Positions 1 to 11,640 of a stretch of 64,000 nucleotides of DNA are shown here, piece by piece. The notes under the pieces were generated by a model that saw only the letters and a program-made list of their open reading frames with translations, did not search any database and had not been told where the DNA came from. Position 1 is the first letter of the stretch. Each line of letters opens with the position of its first letter. The stretch comes from Medicago truncatula (Eukaryota; Streptophyta; Magnoliopsida; Fabales; Fabaceae): positions 8,369,501 through 8,433,500 of the forward strand of contig NC_053048.1 in the NCBI RefSeq assembly GCF_003473485.1, in the 5' to 3' direction. Position numbers and translations under genes: made by a program.

Positions 1-445
1 TCTTGGTGGTGGAACACAGATATTGTGTCAAGTGTTGGTAAAAATTTCACTTTGTATGAAATTTTTAGTAAATATTACCATGGACAAAACACGCTACTTT
101 TTTCTCGTATTATTTGTCTCATGTTCAAATTTATTTTTTATATTTTTTTTCTACTTATCTTTCTCTCACTTAATGAAACATGGGAACATAATAAATCTTC
201 ATTCATGAAACCACGATCAACCCACATTTTCTACAATATTGTGGCTACGCGTGATCTTACTTTACTATGTCACCATATCACACACAAAAAGTCTTACAAG
301 ATATATTAATGTGTCCATTTTGACTTAAAGTTCCACATTAGATGCAAACAGGGGGCAGATCTATGTTAGGGCTATGTGGGGCTAAACCCCCGCATGTCCT
401 TCCCTATTTTTTTAAAATATATTATAAAAATGGTAATAGTTATTT
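1..445. other. AT-rich intergenic DNA
   Basis: No gene is recognisable. Short overlapping reading frames near the start have no recognisable domain and strongly biased, low-complexity composition. Confidence 0.5.
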
Positions 446-645
446 GGCTTAAATATGCAATTCGTCCCTGTAATTTGGACACGTTTTGATTTTCGTCCTT
501 GTAAAAAAAAAATTAAAAACATCCTTGTAAAAAAAAATTGTTTTAAAAAGGTCTCTGGCCCCACTATTAAGTTGAAGTGGCATGGTTTTGGCCACGTGGC
601 AGTTGCTGACTGTGCAATTTTTGCCACGTGGCATGCCACATAATT
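446..645 (+). repeat. Half of a MITE-like repeat
   Basis: The stretch opens with GGCTTAAATATGCAATTCGT and continues with phrases of the type 'cgtccctgtaatttgga' and 'gccacgtggca'. These are typical left halves of legume MULE-like MITEs such as the complete one at 29500-29815. No matching inverted right half was found downstream, so this is read as a truncated copy. Confidence 0.45.
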
Positions 646-1790
646 AATTTTTGTTTATTTTTTTTCAAAATTCTAAAAATTCATTTTTTAAATTAAAAAA
701 TCATAAAAAAAAACTGAAAATTAAATTTTTTGATTTTTAATTAATTTTTTTTTTCAAAATTTTGAAAATTCATTTTTTAAAATTTAAAAAATCGGAAAAA
801 AAAAACTGAAAATTCATTTTTTTTAATTATGAAAATTAAATTTTGAGATTATATAATTTTTAATTTTATTTTTCTTAAATTTATTTCTAGATTTTAAAAA
901 CACTAATTTTCAAAAAATTTCTTCATATTGAAGAAACTATGATGAAACTTTTGATACATTCTATTGAAGAAACTATGTTAAGTGAAAATCCGTCATAGTA
1001 AAACATGATGAAGTTAAGATGTCTTCTTATAAGAAAATGTTTGTGCAAATTAGATGATGGGAACCAATTGTATGCAACCTTTAGGATGATGTTTAACATG
1101 TCCGGAGATGTGTTTAAAAGCATCAATTAGGATTCATCAAATAATAGTTCATGTGTAATATATCATATGTGCAAGACAAAAGTTCATAAATATAGATAAA
1201 GATTAAATCGATTTATTGAAATTAGTTTTTCGACATATCAATTCATTAAAAATATTCAATCAACCTAAGGTATCTAAACTCTAACATCTTGATTCTATAT
1301 CAAATACAAAACATTGTCTTGACTAAAAATTATATTGTTGATGCTGAACGTCTTGATGTCGTAGAATGTAGACACATGCTCTCCAATGGACCATGAGAAA
1401 GTACATCAACAATTAACAATTAGATACAAATAAAAAAGAAAATCAACCCTATATTAATCTACAACCAATGATTAAATTTTTATGCTTTTAAAAAACATAA
1501 AATACTTGTTATTACAAAAAAAAAAATATGGGGAAAGAGACACATGAAAATAATGAAAAACAAATTGTCTATATATAGGGAAAAAAATCAAAACATGATC
1601 CATTTTGATTGGTTGATGAAAACTAAATGAGTCATGGTTCATCTTGATTGGCTAATAAAAAAATGAATGAGTCATAATTTAATTTGATTGGATGATAAGA
1701 AAACATTAAATGAGATGAAGAATATGAAGATGTCACATGTACTCTTCAAAAAAAATTAAGGCAAATGTTTATAATAGAGATTACATCAAA
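646..1790. other. AT-rich intergenic DNA
   Basis: Long A/T runs, partly repeated in 660-830 where the same aaaattcattttttaa-like phrase recurs. No gene, RNA or transposon end could be supported. Confidence 0.5.
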
Positions 1791-1794
1791 TCTC

Positions 1795-1870
1795 TCTTTG
1801 AGTTTAACTCAGTTGGTAGAATAATGCATAATTTTGTGGTTCGAATCCCGTACACCATCAAGAATCCTGA
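1795..1870 (+). repeat. tRNA-derived SINE-like repeat, copy 1
   Basis: An A-box-like stretch (AACTCAGTTGGTAGAATAAT) is followed about 30 bases later by a good B box (GGTTCGAATCCC). The flanks do not fold into an acceptor stem, so this is not a functional tRNA. A second relative lies at 1918-2005, and both sit next to an 'acatcaaat' phrase. Confidence 0.5.
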
Positions 1871-1917
1871 GAACAACCAAAAAAGTACATCTTTTTTGTT
1901 AAATTACATCAAATGTG

Positions 1918-2005
1918 TTCTTATGAGTTTAGCTCAGTTGGCATGGATAATGTATAATATATACAATGTTTGTCATTCAAATCTTGGGCACCACAAAAAA
2001 TTTAC
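1918..2005 (+). repeat. tRNA-derived SINE-like repeat, copy 2
   Basis: Contains TTTAGCTCAGTTGGCATGG (A-box type) and a decayed B box (CATTCAAATCTTGG). It is about 120 bases downstream of the first copy and flanked by similar sequence, which suggests a local tandem duplication. Confidence 0.45.
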
Positions 2006-2158
2006 ATCAAATATTGTTTTAAGATATTAAATTGTATCGGTTGGTTGTTTATTATGTCAATTTTTTTTTGTTAAATTACGTCAAATGTCGTTCTAAGATA
2101 TTTAATTGTAACACTTAGTCTTTTATTATGTCAAAAAAAAAGTTGGTTTTTTATTTTT

Positions 2159-2657
2159 GGGTTAAATACGTTTTTGATCCATATAAATATATCAACTTTT
2201 CATTTTAGTCCTTCTAAAAATTTTCTTCAACTTTTACTCCATATAAAATTTTCAATCACTACTTTTGATCTATATTTTTAAATTACTTTTTGTATTTTGT
2301 TTTATTGAAATTGTGCAGAAATGTGTAGAATATTGTAAAAATCATTCCTAAAAAAAAAACTTTTTACAAAACATAAATTCAATATGAGTTTTTAACCTCC
2401 AAAAATATAAAAATTCATTTTTAATTCATGTTATGATAAAAAAAATTCTAATTTTTTTAGGAGAGATTCTTTTAATATTATAATTTTTTTGCAAAATTTT
2501 ATTCAAAAATATGAATTCTGCATATGAATTTACTTTAAAGGAGGGATCAAAAGTGAAGCTTAAAAACTTTTGGAGGACTAAAAGTTGAAGAAATTTTTTA
2601 GAGGTACTAAAACGAAAAATTGACATGTTTATAGGAACCAAAAAATATATTTAACCC
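2159..2657. mobile_element. MULE-type MITE with 9-bp TSD
   Basis: The left end starts GGGTTAAATA and the right end finishes TATTTAACCC. The arms are inverted repeats running well inward: 'tcattttagtccttctaaaaa' on the left matches the complement of the right arm around 2570-2640. The 9-base target duplication TTTATTTTT is exact at 2150-2158 and 2658-2666. A 9-bp duplication is characteristic of Mutator-like elements. There is no coding capacity; length is 499 bp. Confidence 0.8.
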
Positions 2658-2689
2658 TTTATTTTTTTTCTTTCTTATCACTTAGGTAT

Positions 2690-5545
2690 TTTACCCTTTG
2701 TTTGCGGGCTTGGAAGGGGGACGGGAGGAGTTTAAAAAAAGAAGGAAGGAGCGGTTAGAAGAAATAGATAACAATGAGAGGGAAAGATTTTAGGGGTTCA
2801 TTTTTCTTCATAATACTGTTAGTCTGTATTTTATCTGGTGCTTTTCGAAAGGGAGAAAGAAGGTTCAAAGCTGAAAAAATCTCTAAGTACATCTTGGAAG
2901 TTGCTAAGTTCTACGGACATTGGAAGTTTTTGACAGAAAGGTGGAAACTGATAGACAATTAGAGTAAAGAGGCAAGCTTCAAGCGTCTAGACACGTGGAA
3001 GGCATGCAATTTCTTGTCGAAGAAATGCAGTTTTTAGCAATTTAGGTTCTCCAGTTATTTTCTTCTATGTATATATAATAGTTTTTCATAAGAAAAAGGG
3101 TTGCAAATCACTTATAGAATTCTAGCACCCGAAGTACCAGTGTCCAGATAAAAGAGTCACAAAATGTATGTAATCTGATTTGTCAAACCATATTTACATT
3201 AATGCAATGCAATTTACCTTTTCTTTAAGTTTCTGCGTTTAAACTTTTAAGTCTTTTACTTGCATTTTCTACATTATTTTCTGTCGAAAGGCAATTATCT
3301 TCATCTTGTTCATAAAGCAACATATTAACATTCATGTATTTTATGGAAAAAGATTGCACGCCGTGTCCTAGGATTTATGGTTTGATCCTGTTTGTAATAA
3401 TCAAGACTAGTCCTATTGTTTACCAAAAATACCGCTAAACAAATTGGCACACCTAATGGTACCCTGTTTGTGCAATATTTGGAAGAAACTTCCATAAACT
3501 TTTTTTAAAAAAAAAATTCTAAGTGTTCTTGTGAAAGTTTCTGGAAAATTTATAACTGCTTTTAATAAACTTTTTCCAGAAAAAATATTTGTTTGTGCAT
3601 GCATTTAAGAAGTGGTAAAGCCTTGAAATAAATGGTTCGACCCGCCAATAGTGGTACTTCTGCATGATCACAATCATCACAGTCTTCTTCACAAGCACAA
3701 TCCACACAGGCATCTGCCCCTACAGTATGTGTCAATGCATCGACTGCCATGGGGGCAATCATGGCAATGCCAGTTTCGAATGGGAGTAACCACTCCTGCA
3801 ACTGTTTCGAAAACTGCTGCTGCAATGACAAAACCAGAAATAGGGACTTTTGTGCCACTATTCATGTGTCTACTACTATTCATATGTCTTCTCATCCTCA
3901 CGTTAAGGCTATTCTCGATGATAGGTTTATTGTCATGCAAAACTTCACTATGCCCATGACCAATAGGGAACAACCTTATGGTTTGTCAACTTCTATGATG
4001 ACAAGTTTGCATAACAATGCATCTACATTTGCAGATCATGCAATTCCATTCACACCATATAATGCAAACAGTCCTTCTGGTTCTAGCATTTTTGGTCAAA
4101 ATGCTCCACCAGCCTTAACTAAAGAATCAATGATTTCTTTAAGACAACAAATGAATGAAAGCAATCATGATATGATTAATATGTTAACACAACCAATTGG
4201 TACAGTTTTCAATCATTTGATTCAAAACACAAACCAAAGTTATCAAGCCTTAGTCACTCAAATGAGGAGAATAATTGATTTCTTTGCCCTTGCGCAACCT
4301 GGTCATCAACAAATTTCCAATCCAACATCCTCAGCCTTTGCAAATTGTCAACTTGTGGTTCAAAGACAACAACCTGTACCTCAACTCCAACTTGTTGAAC
4401 CAGTAGTCCAAGCACAACCAGAAGTGATTTTGGTAAATAGGAATCATGATGGAGATGAAGTTGTTAGGAATGTTCAACAACAAAACTTGGGGGCACATAA
4501 TAATATAGTTAATTTGGTCCAAACCATTATGACTCAGAATGGCCTAAACATAGGGTTACATAGACCAAACTTTGTTTTTGCTCTTTCAGAGTATGTTTTA
4601 CAAACTGAATTTCCCAGGGGTTGAGAAAATCCCTAAGTTCACCAAGTTTGCTGGTGATATCAGTGAATCTACTGTCGAACATATTGCACTTTATTTGAAT
4701 ATGGCTAGAGACATAGAAAATAATGAGAATTTGAGATTGAAATGTTTTTTCAAATTCTCTGACAAAAAAATGTCTTTACATGGTACATCACACTTGCACC
4801 ACATTCAATACAACATTTGACTCAATTAGAAAGGTTATTTCATGAACAATTCTACATGGGCCAATCTATGATAAGTCTGAAAGAATTGACCAGTGTTACG
4901 AGGAAAACCCTTGAGTCTATTGATGATTATATGAATAGATTTAGATCGTTAAAGACTAGTTTTTTTACTCAGGTTCTTGAATATGAGTTAGTCGAAATGG
5001 TTGCTGGTGGCCTAGATTATTCCATTAGGAAGAAATTAGACACTCAACACTTGAGGGATATAACCCAGTTGGCTGATGGAGTTCGACAAGTCGAAAGGCT
5101 GAATGTTGTAAAAGCCAGAACTCATAAATATCATAAAAGAGAAAAGATTGTTAACGTTGAAACCAATGATAGTGACCAAGAGTTCGACATAGCCTTTGAA
5201 GATGTCGAAGATTGTGAGGTTAATGTTGCTAAATTAAAACATGGGCCTCCTTACACATGTAAATTATTGAGGCCATCTGACGGGAGGAATCCGGTCGAAA
5301 CAAAAAATGAAAAATATGTTCCTAAAACCTATACAGTTGATGTAACAAAATTTGATGAGATTTTTGATCCCGTAGTTGCTGATGGTCAAGTGATAGTGCC
5401 TAAAGTCTTAAAATTCCACCACTAGATCAACGTAAAAAGATACGGTTTTTGTAAATTTCATAATTTTTCGGGACATAGACCCCACAATGTGTTCTTTTTA
5501 GGGATTTGGTTCAGAAAGCTTTGAGTGAAGGCGGGTAAAATTTTA
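2690..5545 (+). mobile_element. Truncated Ty3/Gypsy retrotransposon (LTR part plus gag)
   Basis: The 2700-3360 stretch looks like the 3' portion of an LTR: a TATATATAA box near 3069, then 'gcacccgaagtaccagtgtccaga' and a run-out with 'aatgcaatgcaa'. A leader follows with 'aaacaaattggcacacc' near 3438. A gag reading frame begins around 3640 and is broken by frameshifts and stops. After the gag C-terminus (to 5425), a decayed zinc-knuckle-like segment (FHNFSGHRPHN at about 5450-5490) is still readable and the element then stops. No protease, RT or integrase is present. The same leader and gag occur inverted at 19740-20760. Confidence 0.75.
3749..5425 (+). pseudogene. Ty3/Gypsy gag, broken
   Basis: Three overlapping frames carry the pieces. 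Residues from 3749 to 4624 hold the variable Gln/Asn-rich N-terminal region. The stretch 4620-4820 holds the gag core start (KIPKFTKFAGDISESTVEH). The stretch 4817-5425 holds TQLERLFHEQFYMGQ and YSIRKKLDTQHLRDITQLAD, typical of the retrotransposon gag domain. The frame changes at about 4620 and again at about 4800. The gag would package element RNA in the cytoplasm; this copy cannot make a full protein. The minus-strand fragment at 19852-20466 matches the N-terminal part. Confidence 0.8.
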
Positions 5546-7020
5546 TTTTTAATTTCTAGTTTGGGATTTATACTTGGTTGAACTTCAGTTTCAATATTTA
5601 GTTATTGATGATTATCATATCCAATTTGTTTTACACTTTTAATCCATTACAATATAAATATAATTTGACGTTATTTGGAATTGCTTGTTTGGTTAATTTG
5701 AATGGAGATTGATAGAATCTAGAATGCTTGTTTATAGGTTTGATGAATTGTAATTTTTTTGAAGCTTTTCCATTCCTATAGCTACTTGATGCGTTATTTA
5801 ACTTTATGCTCAAACAAGATTATAGCTCAAATAGAAATTCCAGGATGTGTTTGGTCCACTTTGAACAAGAAACGATTGATTCAATTTGGTTTTCAGACCA
5901 CAACTAAAAAACCTAGCCAAGCCGAATCAAAACCTACATAAAATTAGTAGCTTAAGGTTGTGAGGCTTCATTTCGTATTCCATTAAAACTACTATTTTGG
6001 ATTTTGTTTTTTAATTTGAAAGCTTATCTTTATTTTCCAAAATAGGAAAATAAACAATTTTCACCCAGACCAGAAATATATCTAGAGAGGTCCTTTTTTT
6101 TTTTTTTGAAGGAATATCTAGAGAAGTCTTTGAAATGATAGACATGAAAGGAGTAAAGAATATCAGGCTAATTGTCATTCAAATAACTTTGTATTTCGAT
6201 TAAAATTCAATGTTGGGGTTATTCAATTACTTTTTATTTTCTTGACGGACTTACCTTGTGCTTGAATGCTATTGAATATGTCATAGTGTCATTTAAATGT
6301 TCACGACGAGTATACTTACAATGTTACAATATTCTTGAATTGATGTGTTTTAATTTTGCATAAAATATACTAGTATGTAGTTTTATTATATGAGTATTAA
6401 AATAATTTAAGGAAATTAAAATTTCAATTTGGATAGCCAAATACTGATCCAATTTAAATTGCGCTAAATTGGAGCGGATTAGTTTTTTTAAGAGAGATAT
6501 TTAAACTAAATCGAACTGCAAGTATTTTAATCTTCGGATAAAATGTTTTTTGTCTCCAAACCGAGACAAACCGCAACACATATACATCTAACTAAATTCA
6601 TCAAATTTTGATTTATTTTGAGCTGTTACTAAGGAAGAATAGCACCCTTAGCCTCCTTCGCAAAAAAAAAAAAAAAAACCTTAGCCTATCTTTGAAAAAA
6701 TATTATAATATAATTTTGAACCGATCCAAATCTCTTTTAAACCTACTGAATTATATTTTATATTCATATTTAAGCTTTAGGGTGCCATATGCATAATTAC
6801 TGACAAGGTTGTAATTGCACCAATAACTCATTTTTGAAAAAAGAAAAGATAAGTATGACACACACATCGAGAAAAAAATAGTTACTAAATGATTATTTCT
6901 AAAAAAAATTCCTAGCTACTCTCTTTAAAAAATATAATACTTTTTTCTATTGACCGGAAAAAACATAATACTTTTTCTTTACATTTATTTTATACGATTG
7001 AGTCAAAAAAAAATTATTGC
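5546..7020. other. AT-rich intergenic DNA, nothing identified
   Basis: No convincing gene. A stretch around 5840-5940 and 6430-6590 contains 'aattggattcggttt'-like words common at ends of hAT-like repeats, but no paired ends or target duplication could be found. Confidence 0.4.
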
Positions 7021-7021
7021 A

Positions 7022-7165
7022 TGCTTTCTCGAGAACATTATATATAGAACAATTGAGGTCATTTCATCTCAACTACAATATTCAGTTAATTAACACATTG
7101 ATCAGAAACGAAGTTCTCACTCTGCAACAAGTTTCGATGAACCCTCTTCTTCTTATTCAGTTAAT
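7022..7165 (+). promoter_or_regulatory. Decayed IPT upstream region (plus orientation)
   Basis: The stretch carries a TATATATAG box at about 7040 and then 'gttctcac...aagtttcgatgaaccctcttcttcttatt'. Reverse-complemented, it matches the region upstream of the intact IPT at 15625-15800, where the plus strand reads 'accaagaagagggttgattgaaactc'. It lies just before the plus-strand IPT pseudogene, as expected for its former promoter and leader. Confidence 0.55.
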
Positions 7166-7225
7166 TAACTGTTGATGTTTTTATTTTTTTTTGTTTTCAA
7201 ATTTTACATAAAAAATACTTCACGA

Positions 7226-7985
7226 CGTTCGCTTCTTTAACATTAGCCAAAAAGAAGGTTCATGTTCATAATGGATGCAACTGGCAGTGGGAAAAAATAA
7301 ACTTTTCATCTACGTAGATACTCAATTCCTTTATGGAATCATCAACTTCAACGAAATTCAAGTTCATAAGGATCCTGAGTTGTCACCAACAGATACGAGA
7401 ATCTCAACGTTCTTCAATTCCACATCACATGTTAGGCATCATCAATTATCCTGATTATGAATTTAATGTGACTTATTTTTGCAAACACATGCTTGAAGCT
7501 CTATATTTCATAGTTGAAAATGGACACCTAATCATATGAGGGTAAAATTCCAACATGGAAATATTAGTTTATGACCCAATCATTGCATTATATTCAAAAT
7601 ACTACTGTTCTTTCATTTGGATGGACATTTATTTGACTATTTTGTTACAATACTTATATAAAAGAGTAGATCAAATGGGGTTGGCACTTGGCAGGGATTG
7701 TGGATGAGAAAAGAGAAATTTTTGTATTTGAAGTAAATTGCATAAGGGGGATCGAAAGGGCAATTGGGGTTCATGAGCTTGATTATTATTTTGAAATAGA
7801 AAAGGAAAAATATGTTGACAAGGTTCAAAAGGAAAATATAGTAAATGAATTTATTCGAAAACCAAAGATAACACTTACAAATTGGTTGAAAATCAACTCT
7901 TTAAGATCCACAAGATGATTGAAAAGCTTGGATATAAGATGTTCAAAATTAATTCTACAAAAACCTTTGAGACTATTTCAATGCT
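7226..7985 (+). pseudogene. Adenylate isopentenyltransferase pseudogene (plus)
   Basis: This is a degraded copy of the IPT at 14612-15526. Recognisable pieces in order: a P-loop remnant reading MDATGSGKK (about 7268), SSIPHHMLGIINYPDYEFNV (about 7410), a segment matching the catalytic-core end, then AGIVDEKREIF and IERAIGVHELDYYFEIEKEK (about 7690-7805), and IHKMIEKLGYKMFKINSTKT near 7905-7960. At least three frame changes and stops interrupt it, so no enzyme can be made. Its 3' end abuts the 3' end of a second, inverted IPT pseudogene with only about ten bases between the arms. Confidence 0.85.
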
Positions 7986-7989
7986 TGGC

Positions 7990-8720
7990 TTAAAATAGCC
8001 TCAAATACTTTTTGTAGAATTAATTTTGTTCATTTTCCATCCTAGCTTATCAATCATCTTATGGTTAATCAAGAGTTGATTTTTCATCAAATTTGCAAGT
8101 GGTTTCTTTGGTTTTTATAATGCATTCCTTAGTGTATTTTTCTTTTGAACCTCGTCAACACCTTTTTCCTTTTCTATCTCAAAATGATAATCAAACTCAG
8201 GAACCTCAATTGTCCTTATAATCCAAGGGTGCAATATGGTCCAGACACAAAAATTTCTCTAATCTCATACTCAAGCTCTGCCTCAACCATTTGATCAACT
8301 CTTTTGTATAAAGATTGAAACAAAATAGGAAAATAAACGTCGAGCCAAATGAAACAACAATAATTTTTTTGAATAAAATGCTATTATTGGCTCATAAACT
8401 AATATTTGTCGGTGAAAATTTTACCCTCCTACAATAATGGGTAGATGCCTGCTTTCAATTATGAAATATAGGGATTCAAGCACGTGTTTTGAAAAATCAA
8501 TCACAATAAAATCATAATAAGGATGATTGGTGATGCTTAACATGCGATGTGGAATTGAACAATGTTCATGTTGTAATACCTTGTTGGTGACAGGTCAAAA
8601 CCCTTGTAAACTTGAAATTTGTTAAAGTTGATGAATTCAAAGAGGAATTGAGCACCTAGGTAGATGGAAAGTTTATCTTTTTAGTGCCATATGCACCTAT
8701 TATGAAGAGAACCTTAAGAT
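7990..8720 (-). pseudogene. Adenylate isopentenyltransferase pseudogene (minus)
   Basis: Read on the minus strand, this parallels the intact IPT along nearly its full length. It runs from the decayed P-loop region near 8700, through the 'IPHRMLSITNHPYYDF'-like segment near 8540, a 'GGxxFSPTNISL'-like stretch near 8420, the 'AELEYEIREIF' region near 8260 and the 'VDEVQKKNT' region near 8150, to the C-terminal HKMID region near 8040. Stops and small indels break the frame throughout. It is more similar to the adjacent plus-strand pseudogene than to the intact gene in the C-terminal part, which suggests the inverted duplication happened after the two lineages split. Confidence 0.8.
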
Positions 8721-8842
8721 ATATATGCATAAGTAATACTGCAATTGTTTGAAACATACCAAAATAATGATTGAAACATTCAAAATTAATAAATATTAAT
8801 AATGACAATTTATGGTTTTCGTAAAAAAAAAGGTTTGAAGTT

Positions 8843-9015
8843 TCCTCGGCAGTTAACTGCCGAAGTTTTCCTCGGTAGTTTATTGCCGAAGTTTTCCTCA
8901 GCAGTTAACTGCAGTCGGTTCCATAATTCGGCAGTTAACTGCCGAGGGGTATTTTCGTCTTTTACATGTGTTTATCAGCCAAACCAAATGTGTTAACAAC
9001 AATTTTCACAAATAA
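8843..9015 (+). repeat. Solo MULE terminal region with palindrome array
   Basis: Four spaced palindromic units lie here, all variants of TCGGCAGTTAACTGCCGA (HpaI core GTTAAC). They are near 8849, 8873 (decayed), 8901 and 8930. The following sequence 'ggtattttcg...aaaccaaatgtgttaacaacaa' matches the right terminal inverted repeat of the complete element at 29985-30859. No opposite end was found upstream, so this is an orphan end. It lies between the minus-strand IPT pseudogene and its upstream module. Confidence 0.65.
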
Positions 9016-9017
9016 TT

Positions 9018-9230
9018 TTGACCTAGAATCAAAATACATTATTCCTAGATATCTTCTTTGTAAGGATATGATTTATATCAAGAAGATTGTTGATTGAAAC
9101 TCTTTTATAAAGTGAGAACTTTGTTTTTTAATAGTATACGAATTAACTTAATATTATCTGTGAGATGACTGAACTCAATTGTGCGATATATAATGCTCTA
9201 AAGAAAACATGCAAAATATTATAATAAAGC
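9018..9230 (-). promoter_or_regulatory. Decayed IPT upstream region (minus orientation)
   Basis: The plus strand reads 'atacattattcctagatatcttctttgtaagg', 'aagaagattgttgattgaaactc', 'gaactcaattgtgcgatatataatgctct', collinear with 15620-15800 upstream of the intact IPT. A TATA-like TATATA is retained. It belonged to the minus-strand pseudogene at 7990-8720 and is now separated from it by the palindrome insertion. Confidence 0.7.
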
Positions 9231-9749
9231 TTTAATAGTAACTTTTTCATAAATAATTAATTTTTTTAAATCTAGACTGACCTAGATAACACGAAATTTC
9301 AGTTTGATTGAAAAGCGGGTAACATTTTCATTTTCATCTTGGGAGAGAATGAATACTATCATGTTTTCGATTTCAAGACTACGTAACCAATTACATGGAA
9401 AAATTTGCAAGTCACTTGCAATGCAACAACTGAAATAAAATGCTCCAGAATCAATACATTAACATAATAATATGATTTATTCCACATGAAGCACGGGGAA
9501 TCCACTATAGAGATACATAAATGATTCATGCATATTAAGAATAAATAGGACAGTTAAGGCAAAACTATTGGAACTGAGGATTAGATAAATAAATTGCTCA
9601 GATGTCTTTTTAGGGAATGTCAAATAAAATTCATAGTTGTTGGTGATTCAAGGAACATTGCAACCATGCCAACTGCAATACTATTTGGGAAGTTGTAGGA
9701 CCGTGAGCAACAACTCATGAGGTTGGATCAACATGAATAAGTTTAAAAG
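9231..9749. other. AT-rich intergenic DNA
   Basis: Nothing identifiable. No reading frame of recognisable family and no repeat ends seen. Confidence 0.4.
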
Positions 9750-11260
9750 AAAAATGAAAAAGAATAAAAATAAGGATGAGAAAAGAAGAACTCTATTGGC
9801 CTTATTGTCATGTGTCAAAGGTCAAAATGGAAGAGCAAGTGAGTAATGACAATGACAAAGAATGCTCAAGTGATGTACACACTTATTTTTATACTGGTTC
9901 ATCACAACCTGTTGCTAATCTAGTTCTTCCCTTCCAAAGATATTTTACCTTGTTGATGAAAGTCAAAATATCTTTCTCAAGGTGATGTTTTAATGATAAC
10001 AAACTTAATTGAACATTGTGATTGATTTGATTCTAATATAGGCTGTTCTTCTAACAACTTCTTTGGGTTTTCTTTAGAACATAATATTACAAAGGAAAAA
10101 CTTATGTTTATTTCCTTATGTGCTTTTTGTATGGTTCTTAACTAAAAATACATTTTTTTTTTTATATAAAAAACTCAGAGAAGATTATAGATTTGTGGAA
10201 ATCATGATAAATTTAGTTATGAACCATACACAAAAAAAAAAAAAAGGAAATGCACCTAAATTTTGAGCCTTTTTTTTTTTTTTTCCTTCACTTTCTACTA
10301 TATTTCTTTTGTATATGTGTGTTCCATGTCGATTGTTATTTTTGCTGGAAAGTTCGATCGTTATCTACATGCTATTGATTATATTATCATACACATGATG
10401 CACTTGTTTGGTACCTTGATCTTTTTTCAAGCCACCTGGATTTATTATTGTTATATACTATGCTAAACCCCTTTGAGCCTCCTTGCATTACTTCTTTCTT
10501 TGTTACTTTGGTGACTGAATCATGTCGCAAGATTTTGAACCTTTTTAATTATGCTATATTTGCTTGACTTCTTTGGAGTTAGATAGATTAGTGAAATACT
10601 TGTCATGATTTAAAATTAAGTTTGGGGTGGGGGTACTAATAGAGCCAGAAACAAAAGTTTGGTCTCTTAAAGTATAAGTATTTCTAAGTACCCATTTATT
10701 GTTTGGCATAAATGCTAATACCTTATCAATTATGATTGTGACACAAAGCTAAAGGTTGTAGGTGGTAAGGAAGTATTTCAATTCGGGAATTCTTAGGATC
10801 TAAATCCAAATTTCTTGTTAGCCTACTTTTTCATATATATACCACCTTAACCTAAGCTACATTATAACCTTGAAAAAACCTCTATATGTCTGTGTGATAG
10901 TATATATCTTGAGTGTCTGTTTGGAATTGCTTTAGTCTCATAACAAGGTACAATCACATGATGACTGGAGTGGGGCAAATGCCTTGAGAAGCCCTGTTGA
11001 ATTTAGGAGGTACACACGTGTATCTTGGAATTGTAAGTGCTTGAAAGTTCTTCTCTATGTTGGTTCCGCTTGAATGTAAGTGGTAAGCTAGTCAAGTCTT
11101 GAAGTGGGAATAGTAATAATCTGACCACAATCTTCGGAAAGATACGTTTCTCTTCTTAAATTTATGTAAATTCTACCGTCTTGATATTTTGTTGCTTCAG
11201 GACAAGAAACGATTTAAGTTTGGGGTTGTGAAGAGGGAGTATCGATCATACGATATTTTA
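9750..11260 (+). mobile_element. Decayed LTR-retrotransposon 3' region (Athila-like?)
   Basis: No protein domain survives. The phrases 'tgcttcaggacaagaaacgatttaagtttggggttgtga' near 11193-11230 and 'aaccccttt gagcct' near 10466 resemble sequences that typically sit between the last ORF and the 3' LTR of Athila-like Gypsy elements, where the protein once ends and a G-rich tract follows. This is memory-based pattern recognition, so the lineage is uncertain. Confidence 0.4.
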
Positions 11261-11364
11261 TGCTAGTAGTTTTCTTTGCATTTGAAGGAAAATAAGTTGT
11301 AATTTAGAGGAGTTATCAATGGTTTAAAGAAAAATTTGTATTGTTTTCATTCGAGTCGTTGTAA

Positions 11365-11640
11365 TTCGCTTTTATCTTAAATCAAGAAACTCCATAGGAG
11401 GGTGCAAATTCACATTAAATTTTTTTATGAGAGCAAAATCAAACATATTAGCAGAGGACACAACCTGTGTATTATTACCCGAAAGAGAGGTGCTTGATAT
11501 AATATTTGAAATAGAGCTTCTCCAAGGGATAGTCTTGTCGTTGAATCTTATATGGTTCCTTGCGAACCAGATAATATTGAAGATGCTAATCAAAGCAGTA
11601 ATAATGACAATCTTACGTTGAAGACTATAGGGTTTTCTGC
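11365..11640 (-). mobile_element. LINE fragment (RT to RNase H linker)
   Basis: A 73-residue minus-strand frame reads ISIFNIIWFARNHIRFND, then SISNIISSTSLSGNN, then FALIKKFNVNLHPP. The 'WxARNxxRF' motif and the following linker are typical of the stretch just before the RNase H domain in plant non-LTR retrotransposons. RT and RNase H themselves are missing, so this is a short 5'- and 3'-truncated fragment. Confidence 0.65.

Noticed and set aside
1795-2005. Possible tRNA genes
   Set aside because: A and B boxes are present, but no acceptor, D or anticodon stems form; SINE-like.
3562-3973. Cys/His-rich frames on both strands around 3.6-3.9 kb
   Set aside because: Shadows of the Gypsy gag start region; they resemble zinc fingers only by chance from repeated 'tgc/gca' codons.
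7333-7918. Two plus-strand frames as separate small genes
   Set aside because: Both are pieces of one frameshifted IPT pseudogene.
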